NCBI GenBank assembly: GCA_035222895.1
Contig: JAVYIG010002092.1
Span: forward strand, 208,201-272,200
Origin: Strongylocentrotus droebachiensis
Taxonomy: Eukaryota > Echinodermata > Echinoidea > Camarodonta > Strongylocentrotidae
Reading direction: 5' to 3'
DNA: 64,000 nt
Below the pieces are notes generated by a model. That model was not told the origin of the DNA and did no database searches. It worked only from the letters and a program-made list of their open reading frames with translations. A program made the position numbers and the translations under genes. Shown piece after piece: positions 23,583 through 28,999 of this stretch. Every line of letters begins with the position of its first letter. Positions within the stretch are counted from its first letter, which is position 1.

Positions 23583-25060
23583 ACACACACACTTTCTTTC
23601 TTTCTTTCTTTCTCTCTCCCATTCTCTCTCTCTCTCTCTAGAACCGCTATATATATGTATAGAGTAGGCCTACTATAATACTTCATCTTGTAAAGTATTG
23701 TAGGCTGCAGTGAAAAGCAGCAATCATGCAGTTTACTCAAACTGATGCAACTTTATCCACTACAAAAGAGATTTTTATCTCTCTGTACACCTGTACATGT
23801 AGGCCATCCCTTACTGTAAAATGATCACCAATTCACTCTACACTCTTATTTCCACGGAGTCAAATTTCACTCTAAATGGGTCAGCTGGGAGTCAACTCTA
23901 TTCCTAGTTAAAGTGACACGGATTCCGAATAAATTTGACTCGGATTGTGTGGCATCAGCTGAGAATTGACTCAATTCAGAGTCAAGATGACTCCTTTTCC
24001 GTGTCACTTTAACTAGGAATAGAGTTGACTCCCAGCTGACGCCATTCAGAGTGAAATTTGACTCCGTGGAAATAAGAGTGTACACCGGATGACCCGGGCC
24101 TACATGTCAGCATTTATTCCTATTGTATTGTCCATCCTGAATGTAGGTCAAAATGATTGTACATGTACTTGATTTTTTTTCTTCTTCAAATTCACAAAAT
24201 GTCAATCTAAACTCATTTATGTGTGCTTATCTGAGCAAGCCCCCCTCCAACAATAGACAAGGAGATAGTTATTTTTCCACTTTTCACAAAGACCCTGGCT
24301 CTACTGTACTGGTTGTATGCTGTACAGATTGAAATTTCAATTGTCTATCTCTCCCTCTCTCTCCATGTATTTCTCTTTCTCTCTCTCTCTCCATGTATTT
24401 CTCTTTCTCTCTCTCTCTCTTGATCTCTCTCCCTTTACTTTTTCTGAATAAAATGTTTACAATCTCTGATTGTTCTTGCTAAAAAAAGGATGGTACTTGA
24501 CAAGAGAATGCACTTACTTCTTTTACCTCATCCTTTCTTTTAATATTTGCCTAAAATATATATATTTTATTGTATACTTTTATATTTTCTTCCATTTCAT
24601 CTCTCTTTGAGATGTACTTCCATCCTTTCTGAATTCTGAATTCTGAGACCTTCTCTAAATATTACTTTTATTTTTTCACTCAAACCAATTTGCATCCAAT
24701 AATTTCAAATTATCAAAATGAGAATGGATTAAAAAAATTGCTGTATTTTCCAGCCTTTCATATTTTGTTGGGGGTGGTAGTTTCAAGGCAAGATTTAGCC
24801 TCTACTGAGCTCCTCTCACTAGTCTCAGGGCAGGCTCTCAGTCAGAGCTCTGTCACCAACTGTTTAATAAAATATGATTACAAACAATATACATTTCATG
24901 AACAATAGAAACTGAAATGAATGATATTACCTTCAAAACCAGATACCGATTCGCTTTGTGCATGTTTAGCCATGATTGACAGCTCGCCCAAAATCACAAG
25001 CACGACCACAACGCAAGCGCCCGCTGAGCCACGGGGCCAGCTACCGCTACGCGACACCAT
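1..25060 (-). CDS. NELL/thrombospondin-like secreted protein, gene span (5' seven exons; runs off left edge)
   Basis: Seven exons on the minus strand join without a stop and with matching splice phases: 25060-24931, 18777-18245, 17237-17161, 8059-7989, 3196-3072, 1081-929, 101-1. The partial protein has about 397 residues. Domains in order: signal peptide (about 1-35), thrombospondin N-terminal (TSPN, laminin-G-like) domain (about 45-245), a polar linker and coiled coil (about 250-325), a CxC pair (C326, C328), a VWC domain (about 339-382) and the beginning of an EGF-like domain (from about C382). TSPN, coiled coil, CxC and VWC in this order is the arrangement of NELL1/NELL2; subgroup A thrombospondins share TSPN-VWC but continue with TSP1 repeats, whereas an EGF follows here. 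NELL proteins are secreted trimeric matrix/guidance ligands (family knowledge). The name is at family level only; the 3' half is outside the window. Splice sites are all canonical GT-AG. Confidence 0.85.
102..928. other. intron of NELL-like gene holding one TTAA MITE
   Basis: Non-coding. The MITE at 351-737 is listed separately; the rest is AT-rich unique-looking sequence. Short ORFs at 181-433 lack any coding signal. Confidence 0.7.
351..737 (+). mobile_element. TTAA MITE, family TTAAAGRTAAAG, copy a
   Basis: Ends are TTAAAGATAAAGTTAAG and its near inverted copy CTCAAGTTTATCTTTAA, each including TTAA. Interior shares a 150-bp core (TGATTGCATTGTGAAAGAAA ... AGAAAGATG.ATATGGGACTA) with the copies at 13823-14197 and 20283-20651. 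Non-coding; non-autonomous. Confidence 0.7.
929..1081 (-). CDS. NELL-like gene exon 6: coiled-coil end and VWC domain
   Basis: Exactly 51 codons between acceptor attacag and donor CAG/gtaaaa, phase 0 on both sides. It contains the CDC pair (C326, C328) and then a VWC core: C339, GQQYRDGDSW, FPDPCTACYC. The match to NELL VWC1 (a CxC pair upstream, then YRDxDSW and CxxCxC) is close. The stop-free frame continues upstream into a SINE, so the ORF start at 1297 is an artefact and the acceptor at 1082/1083 marks the real boundary. Confidence 0.88.
1105..1506 (-). mobile_element. tRNA-derived SINE, family A, copy 1
   Basis: Read on the minus strand it starts near 1506 with a pol III A box (TGGCTCAGTTGGTAAAGCG) and a B box (GTGGGTTCGATTTC), followed by a conserved body (GGATGACTGAAGTCTG, CTCGGATAGGACGTTAA, ACCCACTGCACTATTCGTAT) shared with 33948-34310. 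It ends in a TTAATAATAATAATAG-type tail 24 bp from the acceptor of the VWC exon. Confidence 0.8.
1507..3071. other. intron with a SINE and simple repeats
   Basis: AT-rich intron. Holds the SINE at 2340-2588, an (AT)n stretch near 2692-2712, a G run near 2739-2749 and a C run near 2970. Nothing coding seen; the small ORFs at 2627-2932 lie in low-complexity DNA. Confidence 0.6.
2340..2588 (-). mobile_element. tRNA-derived SINE, family B
   Basis: On the minus strand: A-box-like AGTGGTATAGTGGTGCA, B box AGGGTTCAAATCCCGGC, then a body with GGCAAGACGCATTTGCCACT shared with 45150-45440, and an (ATT)n/(ATA)n tail at about 2340-2360. Confidence 0.65.
3072..3196 (-). CDS. NELL-like gene exon 5: coiled coil
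   Basis: A 125-nt exon with acceptor ctctttcag and donor CAG/gttagt. It enters in phase 1 and leaves in phase 0, as exon 4 and exon 6 require. It encodes an alanine-rich stretch (GPAAAAALTQ) followed by ESDRIQRLEASIRGMTIMVD and MLKAQ, which continues into exon 6 (VSFLDQRLIERERC) as a regular heptad-like coiled coil. NELL and thrombospondins oligomerise through a coiled coil in this position (family knowledge). GC content is well above that of the surrounding intron. A MITE ends 41 bp upstream. Confidence 0.8.
3238..3635. mobile_element. fold-back MITE, AGGCGTGTCTGC family, copy 1
   Basis: Ends AGGCCTGTCTGCA and AAGACACGCCT are imperfect inverted repeats flanked by a candidate 3-bp duplication ACT (3235-3237, 3636-3638). 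The interior carries repeated ATCCAGCTATTT/ATCCCGATCGCAAA motifs on both strands, giving a long imperfect hairpin. The same family occurs at 5964-6460. Confidence 0.7.
3636..4620. other. intron, no feature recognised
   Basis: AT-rich, without recognisable coding signal. A motif TTAAAGGGCTCTGGGCCCG near 3869 resembles one end of a TTAA MITE but I could not find the partner end. Confidence 0.5.
4621..5311. repeat. 85-bp tandem array, eight copies with A/B variants
   Basis: The motif TTTTAACGAGAGAAACGAAA recurs with TAACG at 4626, 4711, 4796, 4881, 4966, 5051, 5136 and 5221, a strict 85-bp period, with a degenerate end near 5302. Units differ at one patch: CCCATTGGTGCCTGTGT (A) or CTCATTGACTGCTGTGT (B), in the order A A A B A B A B. 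Each unit contains a GGGGTAGTCCAACCCC hairpin. Confidence 0.95.
5312..5963. other. intron, no feature recognised
   Basis: AT-rich intron. A short inverted pair (ATTGTATTTCAATAG-like around 5330-5430, ATAGTCAGAATA / TATTCTGACTAT) may be a small fold-back relic. No coding signal. Confidence 0.45.
5964..6460. mobile_element. fold-back MITE, AGGCGTGTCTGC family, copy 2
   Basis: Inverted repeats of roughly 200 bp: AGGCGTGTCTGCACTATCTC at the left and GAGATAGTGCAGACACGCCT at the right. Candidate 3-bp duplication AAA (5961-5963, 6461-6463). The central unpaired part (about 6190-6300) is GC-richer. Arms share ATCCAGCTATTT and TTAGACCGAAGT blocks in alternating orientation. No ORF. Confidence 0.85.
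6461..7138. other. intron, no feature recognised
   Basis: AT-rich unique-looking sequence; short ORFs on both strands show no domain or codon signal. Confidence 0.45.
7139..7297 (+). repeat. poly-C / (CT)n / (CTAT)n microsatellite
   Basis: A C run near 7158-7176 leads into (CT)n and (CTAT)n. The apparent Ser/Leu-rich ORFs here are translations of the repeat. Confidence 0.98.
7989..8059 (-). CDS. NELL-like gene exon 4: linker/coiled coil
   Basis: A 71-nt exon between acceptor gctgccag and the strong donor ATAG/gtaagg. With the phase 2 entry the frame reads SGDLFLNDQPQLAELRSRET and then LII, ending in phase 1. The residues LAELRSRE suggest the start of a helix. The evidence is splice signals, phase fit on both sides and absence of stops; the length alone would not support it. 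A SINE relic lies about 70 bp upstream of the acceptor. Confidence 0.7.
8130..8292 (-). mobile_element. SINE family B fragment
   Basis: On the minus strand a B-box-like GGGTTTGAAACCCATCCCGG is followed by AAAGACATTAATGTTCC and CTCTCCGCTCAGGT, matching the order of blocks in the SINE at 45150-45440. It lies directly upstream of exon 4. Confidence 0.5.
8496..8682 (-). mobile_element. TTAA MITE, family TTAAAGGCCCACT, copy 1
   Basis: Begins TTAAAGGCCCACTACACTAC and ends GGCAGATACGCTTTAA. The interior (TGAGTTGATGAGATAACCAC) is the reverse complement of the copies at 21417-21610 and 37494-37688. Flanks differ outside TTAA, supporting TTAA as target duplication. Confidence 0.8.
8827..8841. repeat. 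LINE target-site duplication, left
   Basis: AACCACAAGTGCGTG, identical to 13600-13614. The first base or bases overlap ambiguously with the A tail on the right side. Confidence 0.93.
8842..9144 (+). pseudogene. LINE ORF1 C-terminal fragment
   Basis: About 100 codons open from the element's 5' end to TAA at 9142-9144. The start (FTDRESILKKSPTLKNVRI, later RNEHKRLMTKVRQLRDENKF) resembles the C-terminal part of L1-type ORF1 RNA-binding proteins, which end with a positively charged domain. There is no ATG at the 5' end because the insertion is truncated; the apparent GTG start overlaps the host duplication. Not an independent gene. Confidence 0.65.
9652..13440 (+). CDS. LINE ORF2: endonuclease-reverse transcriptase
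   Basis: Open from 9637 to TGA at 13438-13440; the first ATG is at 9652. Counting from 9637: an apurinic-like endonuclease with INVRGLG (about 22), LQESH, IYGPN, GGDFNTIL (about 152), SRLDYFLIS (about 215) and the catalytic SDH (about 240); then a reverse transcriptase with SPGSDGLP (about 477), NWRPISLLN (about 537), QYGFIKGR (about 572), IDFEKAFD (about 604), GVRQGCPLSPYLF (about 663) and the catalytic YADD (about 707). A C-terminal zinc-knuckle-like CTFC...H...C is near 1151. It nicks target DNA and copies its own RNA. All visible catalytic motifs are intact; order and motifs fit the L1/Tx1 group. Codon use is AT-rich, unlike the host exons. Confidence 0.95.
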   Translation: MTSNMISDSIDIKIGSINVRGLGNHLKRQCVFNWIRNSDHHVIFLQESHSVSAVEKRWCQEWGHKIIFSHGRSDSAGVCMLFKPSANFDILSTQTDSNGRILLVIVKICESPVTLVNIYGPNSDDGIFFSELHELLCNYGEEPYILGGDFNTILNPKLDKFPRLIQNHLNCYNAIQNIISDFELVDVWRHLHPAALKYTWMSHDCKSGSRLDYFLISQSLIQSVKKSEITFGYRSDHSFVSLHLTKSVIKRGPGFWKLNTALLADADVVDSIRDEIKIVLTENAGSSFSKIWEFMKFRVHCKFIEISKKKKRERRTRLEELEKEINRLTNNEECCNNEILRSDLCDKKKEYEHLHEEIVRGIIVRTKAKWVSEGERNTKYFFNLEKRNFQQKCISRLQTANGPITDAKDILEEERLFYLNLYASSVKQDFPCEFIKKVVLPNLNIKDDDFSLGDLISEKECYETITTFKNDKSPGSDGLPIEFYKTFWSDIKDLLCSVYNSSLLDNILPLSMRTSIITLLPKKGRDLLLLKNWRPISLLNSDYKILSKILSLRMKKVLGLLISNDQYGFIKGRFIGENIRLFIDIQSICKIENIDGLALSIDFEKAFDMIDWNFMYDALHVFGFDQYFINWVKLLYTDIQGRVINNGFASDSFEIKRGVRQGCPLSPYLFIIAVEVLGCFVRQNKDIRGLKVLNEEVKISQYADDTVIFLEPDETNIRRCVKVLNDFKEASGLKINFEKCNMIRLGNCKVTMPMCQDIPFIWPSDYFTYLGIKIPLNGNLSFHDLNFKSKFEEIKTTLNIWNLRSLTLYGKVTIIKSLVIPKLIYLLCILPDPPLSFFSELQRVLFKFVWSNKKDKIRRSLLYNDYKEGGLKMPHLLSFNRAMKVTWIKRYFDEENKSKWKIFFAHSLRRMGGDIFFSGNLRSDHLMFNKCADPFWNDILIAWSHYKYYNPVKFKEIISQPLCLNSHILVGGKPLNINIRFNSDMIYVKDILRIDGSFMSFDQIQRQMNFLSGSFMLYYSVLSALPSSWKRILKQGNFEIENASLNCVDILLNEFRKPKKISKLTYNIFLNKFSANISETNQQDKWQRDLQNNLNDSLIWKSRFTLLYRSSIDNKMRNFQFKLIHRKIATQSFLYKIGISTSSMCTFCENHEQTLSHLFVNCEKVRSFWNVICAWLKEKNIRNVLFTDEEYFFGTLVIKDFYFVNTVIIFAKYFIFTCKMQNVTPLFPSFQRALKHLENMERIIAFKKNRLDLHNKKWQIFC
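13600..13614. repeat. LINE target-site duplication, right
   Basis: AACCACAAGTGCGTG directly after the A run; continues into GCATGGCGGTCC, the original flank. Confidence 0.93.
13823..14197 (+). mobile_element. TTAA MITE, family TTAAAGRTAAAG, copy b
   Basis: TTAAAGGTAAAGACCAGTA at the left and TACTGGTCTTTACCTTTAA at the right are exact inverted repeats; outer flanks beyond TTAA differ (TCCTCC, CCTAAA). Interior matches copy a in direct orientation. Confidence 0.9.
14198..15849. other. intron, mostly unrecognised
   Basis: AT-rich. A stretch near 14600-14720 (TTCGGAATCATCAAAACCAA, GGTTCAGTCTTGTGGAAAGT) resembles part of the TTAAAGRTAAAG MITE core. The ORF at 14983-15297 has no domain signal and ends in a T-rich run. 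Confidence 0.4.
15850..16345. repeat. degenerate tandem repeat, about six units of 80-110 bp
   Basis: The blocks AATCAAGTCTGAGA.TC.AGACTACA and TTGAAGTCAAGGCTCTTTCTTTGG-like recur about six times (near 15851, 15946, 16037, 16110, 16200, 16275), diverged and with variable spacing. Old minisatellite or decayed array; non-coding. Confidence 0.75.
16346..17160. other. intron, no feature recognised
   Basis: AT-rich sequence with a short (GA)n near 17137; nothing coding or repetitive recognised. Confidence 0.45.
17161..17237 (-). CDS. NELL-like gene exon 3: end of the TSPN domain
   Basis: Acceptor ccccacag precedes GGCTGGCTGCAG; the exon reads GWLQELVLYPLALTDKPWTC and six further residues. Joined to exon 2 it gives KFNGWLQELVLYP, the typical last strand of TSPN domains (FxGxLQEL), and the cysteine after PWT is the expected terminal TSPN cysteine. 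Two donors are possible, 17160/17159 (gtattt) and 17164/17163 (gtgggt); only the first (phase 2) keeps the following exon open, so I prefer it. No long ORF marks this 77-nt exon. Confidence 0.8.
17778..18071. mobile_element. GC-rich inverted-repeat element, GCTATGGTCACA family, short copy
   Basis: Ends GCTATGGTCACA and TGTGACCATAGC are inverted repeats. The interior is far richer in G+C than the intron (repeated GGCGACCG, GCGATGCC, GAGCAGGCTAC motifs). The same ends and internal words occur at 60599-61234. Target duplication is not clear. Confidence 0.7.
18245..18777 (-). CDS. NELL-like gene exon 2: bulk of the TSPN domain
   Basis: Acceptor cttctag precedes GTATTGACTTGC; donor is AAT followed by gtgagt. 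The 177 whole codons start IDLLEVFTSGN and contain TSPN hallmarks: the initial DLLE motif, an ISVHFLAQ strand, SGMLFSIS, a GGVLFTL strand, an RIRYR motif, FAHTLLVIDGDQLTLY and a conserved cysteine in LYTECKS. The exon starts in phase 1 and ends in phase 0. Base composition is clearly more GC-rich than the flanking introns. A plus-strand frame over the same span is only a shadow of this exon. Confidence 0.9.
18889..18963 (+). repeat. (CT)n/(GT)n microsatellite
   Basis: CT-rich tract with short TG insertions, upstream of the TSPN exon acceptor in the intron. Confidence 0.95.
20283..20651 (-). mobile_element. TTAA MITE, family TTAAAGRTAAAG, copy c
   Basis: TTAAAGAGAAGGTTGAGTTC at the left, GAACTCAACTTTCTCTTTAA at the right. 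Interior is the reverse complement of copies a and b. Confidence 0.85.
21417..21610 (+). mobile_element. TTAA MITE, family TTAAAGGCCCACT, copy 2
   Basis: Starts TTAAAGGCCATCTG and ends CAGTGGGGCTTTAA. Shares GGCTATCTCATCAACTCAGC and AAAGAGGATCATGGGGGACC with the copy at 37494-37688. Confidence 0.8.
22365..22446 (+). repeat. poly-C/(CT)n microsatellite
   Basis: C run then (CT)n; surrounding sequence is generally pyrimidine-rich. Confidence 0.95.
23487..23640 (+). repeat. poly-C/(CT)n/(CA)n/(CTTT)n microsatellite
   Basis: Compound tract: long C run, (CT)n, CACACACACA, (CTTT)n, (CT)n. Confidence 0.98.
23841..24080. mobile_element. TA-flanked MITE, CACTCTTATTTCC ends
   Basis: Inverted repeats of about 90 bp: CACTCTTATTTCCACGGAGT at the left mirrors ACTCCGTGGAAATAAGAGTG at the right, flanked by TA on both sides (23839-23840, 24081-24082). 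TA duplication suggests a Tc1/mariner-type mobiliser. No ORF. Confidence 0.88.
24343..24430 (+). repeat. (CT)n microsatellite with duplicated CCATGTATTTCTCTTTC
   Basis: The block CCATGTATTTCTCTTTC followed by (CT)n occurs twice in tandem. Confidence 0.9.
24931..25060 (-). CDS. NELL-like gene exon 1: start codon and signal peptide
   Basis: ATG at 25060-25058 sits in a good context (A at -3, G at +4). The 43 codons begin MVSRSGSWPRGSAGACVVVV and continue with a hydrophobic core (VLVILG) and a small-residue region near AKHAQS, a typical cleavable signal peptide. The exon ends GAAG with donor gtaata, phase 1; the first base G joins GT of the next exon to give glycine. I chose this ATG because it is the only one that precedes the hydrophobic core, is in frame and phase-matches the TSPN exon. 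Upstream of it (25061 to about 25330) lies putative 5' UTR and promoter without an obvious TATA box. Confidence 0.85.
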
Positions 25061-25559
25061 GTTCCCGCTGTAATCCGATCTCCGAAACTTCTTTTTGTGT
25101 CACCAAAGAGTCAAGTGCGAGTAATTCCGATAAAAGAATCCGTCAGTGTGTGCATCAAGTTACATTCTTCCGTAGAATGCTACCTAAGGAATCATTCTGG
25201 AGGATCATCGATGCCTGGAACTCGAGAAATCGACTCTTTAGACGCGAATTTGTCACGTCTAATTTTCGAGACTCCAGCTATTCTTGGTGATCACCGTCTG
25301 CTGTACAGATTGCTGTCATAACCTGCAAGTGACCTAAAACTTTTTTTGTGTACACATGCACGACAGTATAGTAGCAAGCCCTATATGGATCGGGGATTGA
25401 CCCTAGCCCTGCACAGATTTTCGGAGGCAAAGCGATTTGCAACGCATCGCTGCTTCGGGATAAACAATCTGGAAACAAGATTTTGGTTGTTTGGCTACTA
25501 GTCTGGGAAGCAGACTTAATATTGGAGATATATTTTTGAACAGTCTGCCAGTTTGATCA
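25061..25559 (-). promoter_or_regulatory. putative 5' UTR/promoter region of the NELL-like gene
   Basis: Immediately upstream of the start codon. GC content is higher close to the ATG. I see no TATA box at a sensible distance; transcription start is unknown. Overlapping small ORFs on both strands show no domain. Confidence 0.35.
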
Positions 25560-26520
25560 ACGACTATTAGCAGGGGCGGCTGAGCGTCTTTCAAAATGAG
25601 GGGGGGGGGGCAACAAAAAAGGGGCACCTACAAAGAGAAACCTCAAAGCGAAAATATACAACAAATATAGCAACTTTAAATTAGGAGCACATTGTATTAG
25701 AAAAGAAAAGGGGCACGTGTCAAAGTAAACGATGGAATTATCAGAGCTGAAAATGGGGCGCCTGATTAGGGGCACTCACCAGAGATGAAAAGGGGCACTT
25801 ATGAGAACTGAACAGGGGCACTTACTACAAAGGAAAGGGGGTGCTTACTACCAAGGAAAAGGGGCAATTATCTAAAGGGAAATGGCACTAATTAGAAAAG
25901 ATAGGGACACGTGTCAACATTTTAAAAAAAAAGTTCTTATCAGAGATGAAAGGAGGCCCTTATTAAAAGAGCACTCAATATGAAAAGATCAAGGAAAATA
26001 CATCGTGTCAAAATAAAAAGGACACCTCTCAGGTTTGAAAAGAGGCAATCATAAGAGGTGAAGGGGTTCCTGAAAACGAGCAATTACCTGAGATTTTAAT
26101 ATCGGCATTTATCAAACGTGTGAGAAGGGGCATTAATAAGAAAGGGAAGTGACTCTTATTAAAAAAAGAAAAGGGGCATTTACAGAAGGAAAATGGGCAC
26201 TTATTAGAGAGACAAGGGGGCACATGTCAAGATCAAAGAGGGCACTTATGAAAGATGAGAAGGGGCACTCATCAAAGATGAAAATGGGCACTTATCCGAA
26301 GGGCAAGGTGTACTTAAAAATATAAAAGGGGCACTTGTTAAAGTAAAATGGGCACCTCTCGAATTTGTACAGGTAATTATAATCGGTGAAGGGGGCACTT
26401 ATCGGAGGTGGTAAGAGGCACCTATCAGAAATAAAAAGGGGCACTTATTTGAATTTAAAGGGGGCATCTTTCCAATGAAAAAAAATGCACTCTAGGGGTA
26501 TGTGGGGGGGGGGGGGCACT
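25560..26520. repeat. degenerate minisatellite, about 23-bp unit
   Basis: The word GGGGCAC recurs through the interval, e.g. at 25769, 25792 and 25815, giving a 22-24 bp period. A unit starts GGGGCACTTAT and ends AAAGATGAAAA. Units are diverged and interrupted by longer spacers, and the array ends at a G run near 26504-26515. Apparent ORFs on either strand (PFSF/LMPLL-type repeats) are translations of the array. Confidence 0.9.
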
Positions 26521-27354
26521 GTGCAAATAATGATAATGCTTCAGGGTTGCTCCAACGAGTCCAATCTGGGAAATATATATGTGACATTCCTGAGTCACAT
26601 GCAGATCAAAAAGGCCTCTCCGAGGGGCTATTATCCGAGGATCATAAAGCACTGTTCTCTCTTCGTCCCGGCTACTATTTTTATTTGGATGGGGTGTTGG
26701 ACCACATTTTCAAGGAAATCTCATTTTGGAAGGAATCATCATTATGGAAACAAAAGGCAGAGGCCCAGATTGAAGATATGTAGGTCTTCCGTTCTAGTGG
26801 AAGAAAACAAAATCCCTTAAAACTCAAACTTTTAGTATAATTAATGGATATTTATTCCGACTTTTTTACATTTAGAATGGTGACGTTATCCTCTATTCAC
26901 CCCCCCCCCCCCCAACTATTTCTCCTCCCGTCATAGCCGCAGAACTGTTTGGTGGGTCCTTTGATGCGATAGTTTTTGGCAAATGGTATAGCGCCATCTT
27001 TTGGAAGAAACATTACATTGACCCGCGAAAAAGAGAGTTTTAGTTGAGAACTGACCTATATGGATTATGATTATAATAATGGTATGTGAATTTCCCCTTT
27101 GGCTTGATGAGACAGGTAGCCTCAACAAATCAACTGATAGATACTTTCTACTACTTATTTAAATTCATTGGTATCTTTAAACAAAATGATGAATTAATAT
27201 ATTTACCCCCCCCCCCCCCCCCAACAAAAAAATTAACATTGTAATTGGTTAGGTCATTGGTTTAGCACGAATGTCCTTCTTAAAAGTGAATACGGATGTT
27301 TTTATGACATCATATTTCCCCTTTCGCTTCATTTTTATCTTCTTTAAATCATTC
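26521..27354. other. intergenic, no gene recognised
   Basis: Unique-looking sequence with C runs near 26899 and 27208. Two overlapping plus-strand frames at 26485-26820 show no recognisable domain; I do not call a gene. Confidence 0.4.
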
Positions 27355-27402
27355 TTTCTCTCTCAAACACTCTCTCTCTCTCTCTCTCTCTTTCTCATTC
27401 TT

Positions 27403-27436
<34 letters not shown>

Positions 27437-27700
27437 CCTATATATATATATCTCTCTTTCTTCTCTATCTCTGCCATTCACCCTCTCTGTGTCTACCTCT
27501 CTCTCTCTCTCTCTGTGTCTCTCTTTCTATCTTCTCTAGCTCTGTCATTCACCCTCTCTGTGTCTACCTCTCTCTCTCTCTCTGTCTCTCGTTCTATCTT
27601 CTCTATCTCTGTCATTCTCCCTTTCTCTGTCTACCTCTATCTATATCTCTCTCTCTCTCTCTCTGTTTATCTCATTCAGCTGTATAATTATGATCTCCTA
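27355..27700 (+). repeat. (CT)n tract with a 68-bp minisatellite
   Basis: (CT)n with (TA)n, then about three copies of a unit carrying CTGTCATTCACCCTCTCTGT and GTCTACCTCTCTCT. Apparent Ser/Leu-rich proteins are artefacts. Confidence 0.95.
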
Positions 27701-28999
27701 TTCTCTCACTCTCATTCTTCCCATTTTCGTTAATTTGTTTGAATTATTGAAATATTATGTTACCACGTAATCTTAAAATAATCATCTCTCTTCCATATAG
27801 CCAATTCAATATTTGCCACATCACAAAACACAAAGCAAACAAAGACAAAATGATGTTCAAATACTTGTTTAAAATACATAATATATTAGTTTTAAACTTT
27901 CTTTCGGATATAAATTCTCTGGAAATCCAAATTTTGCAATACAGTTGCGAAAATTAGAATATGACACTCGACATATAGCCACATACTATCATCAGATAAT
28001 TCCTCTCTTCCCATAATCTTTCTTATTAAATCATAGGGAATCAACATAATTATATCATTCAATACAATGTTCATCTAACACGGTCGCAAAAGCTTTTTAA
28101 AATCATTTCAAGAGCAATTGTAATACCCTGTTGTATATTCCGTTATATAAATCCTGTTCTGATTACCTTATTTGCTATCATGTTCTCATATTTCATTGGG
28201 TAATGCACAAGGCTATTAAAATGACCCTTTATTGATTTTTCGAAAGAATATGTGATCGTGTACGTTAGTTGTAATTGACACTAAGGAGGACAATTCACGA
28301 ATTAAAAATCATTTAACATTGCTGAGTGTGTTTAACTATTCAATAGCCTTCCTCGCCTCTCCGCACGATCGCTCGTTTGCCGTGTTTGCCACAAGTGCAT
28401 TTTCACACGATATAATAGGCACACATCTACCGAGTGAATGCTCGGTTATGCAACACGCTTATTAACGCCTATTATACCCTTATTAAGCATTTTAAGATTA
28501 GAACACATTATAATAAATAAGGAGGGGGAACCTGCCCCCTCCCGTTATTTTGACACCGCTTTAATTTAACCCGCCCTATTGAAACATCCTTATTGAATTA
28601 AACCCCTAAACAGTTCATCCCATTATGAATAATATTAAAGCAAACTACGACTGCACAACTAGAATAAGATAGTAAGAAAGGGGAAAATATATTTGTCTAC
28701 ATCGCCATTAATAACTGTATCGTAAGTTTACGTTGTGTGATGATAATTTGGCTAAGCTGAAAGAATAATATCTTAGACCCGTTGCACTATGATGCGTTAT
28801 TTCGAGAGCGTTATTAACGCTATTCAGATGCGTGATATGCACAATTAATTCAACTAAATCTTGGAACTGTGCATTGTGCATAAACTTTTTAAGGCAGGAG
28901 TCTCACATAGCGCTTCAAAAACCGCAACAGTCGCTGAGGCAACCATGCGTCAACAAATGACGCATCGTACGAACAAAGTTAATTTGCGTCTCTCTCGTG
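27701..28999. other. intergenic; 3' flank of the 29000-30538 gene
   Basis: AT-rich. For the minus-strand gene ending at 29000 a possible AATAAA lies near 28230 (CCTTTATTGA on the plus strand), but nearer weak signals cannot be excluded. Nothing else recognised. Confidence 0.4.

Larger units (their letters stand above)
18778..24930. other. NELL-like gene intron 1, repeat-rich
   Basis: Holds (CT)n tracts (18889-18963, 22365-22446, 23487-23640, 24343-24430), poly-T/G near 19801-19833, poly-C near 23317-23332, TTAA MITEs at 20283-20651 and 21417-21610 and a TA-flanked MITE at 23841-24080. No further exon recognised. Confidence 0.6.

Noticed and set aside
25997..26223. Repeated PFSF/LMPLL peptide, looked like a repeat protein
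   Set aside because: It is the translation of the 23-bp minisatellite, with stops and frame changes between units.
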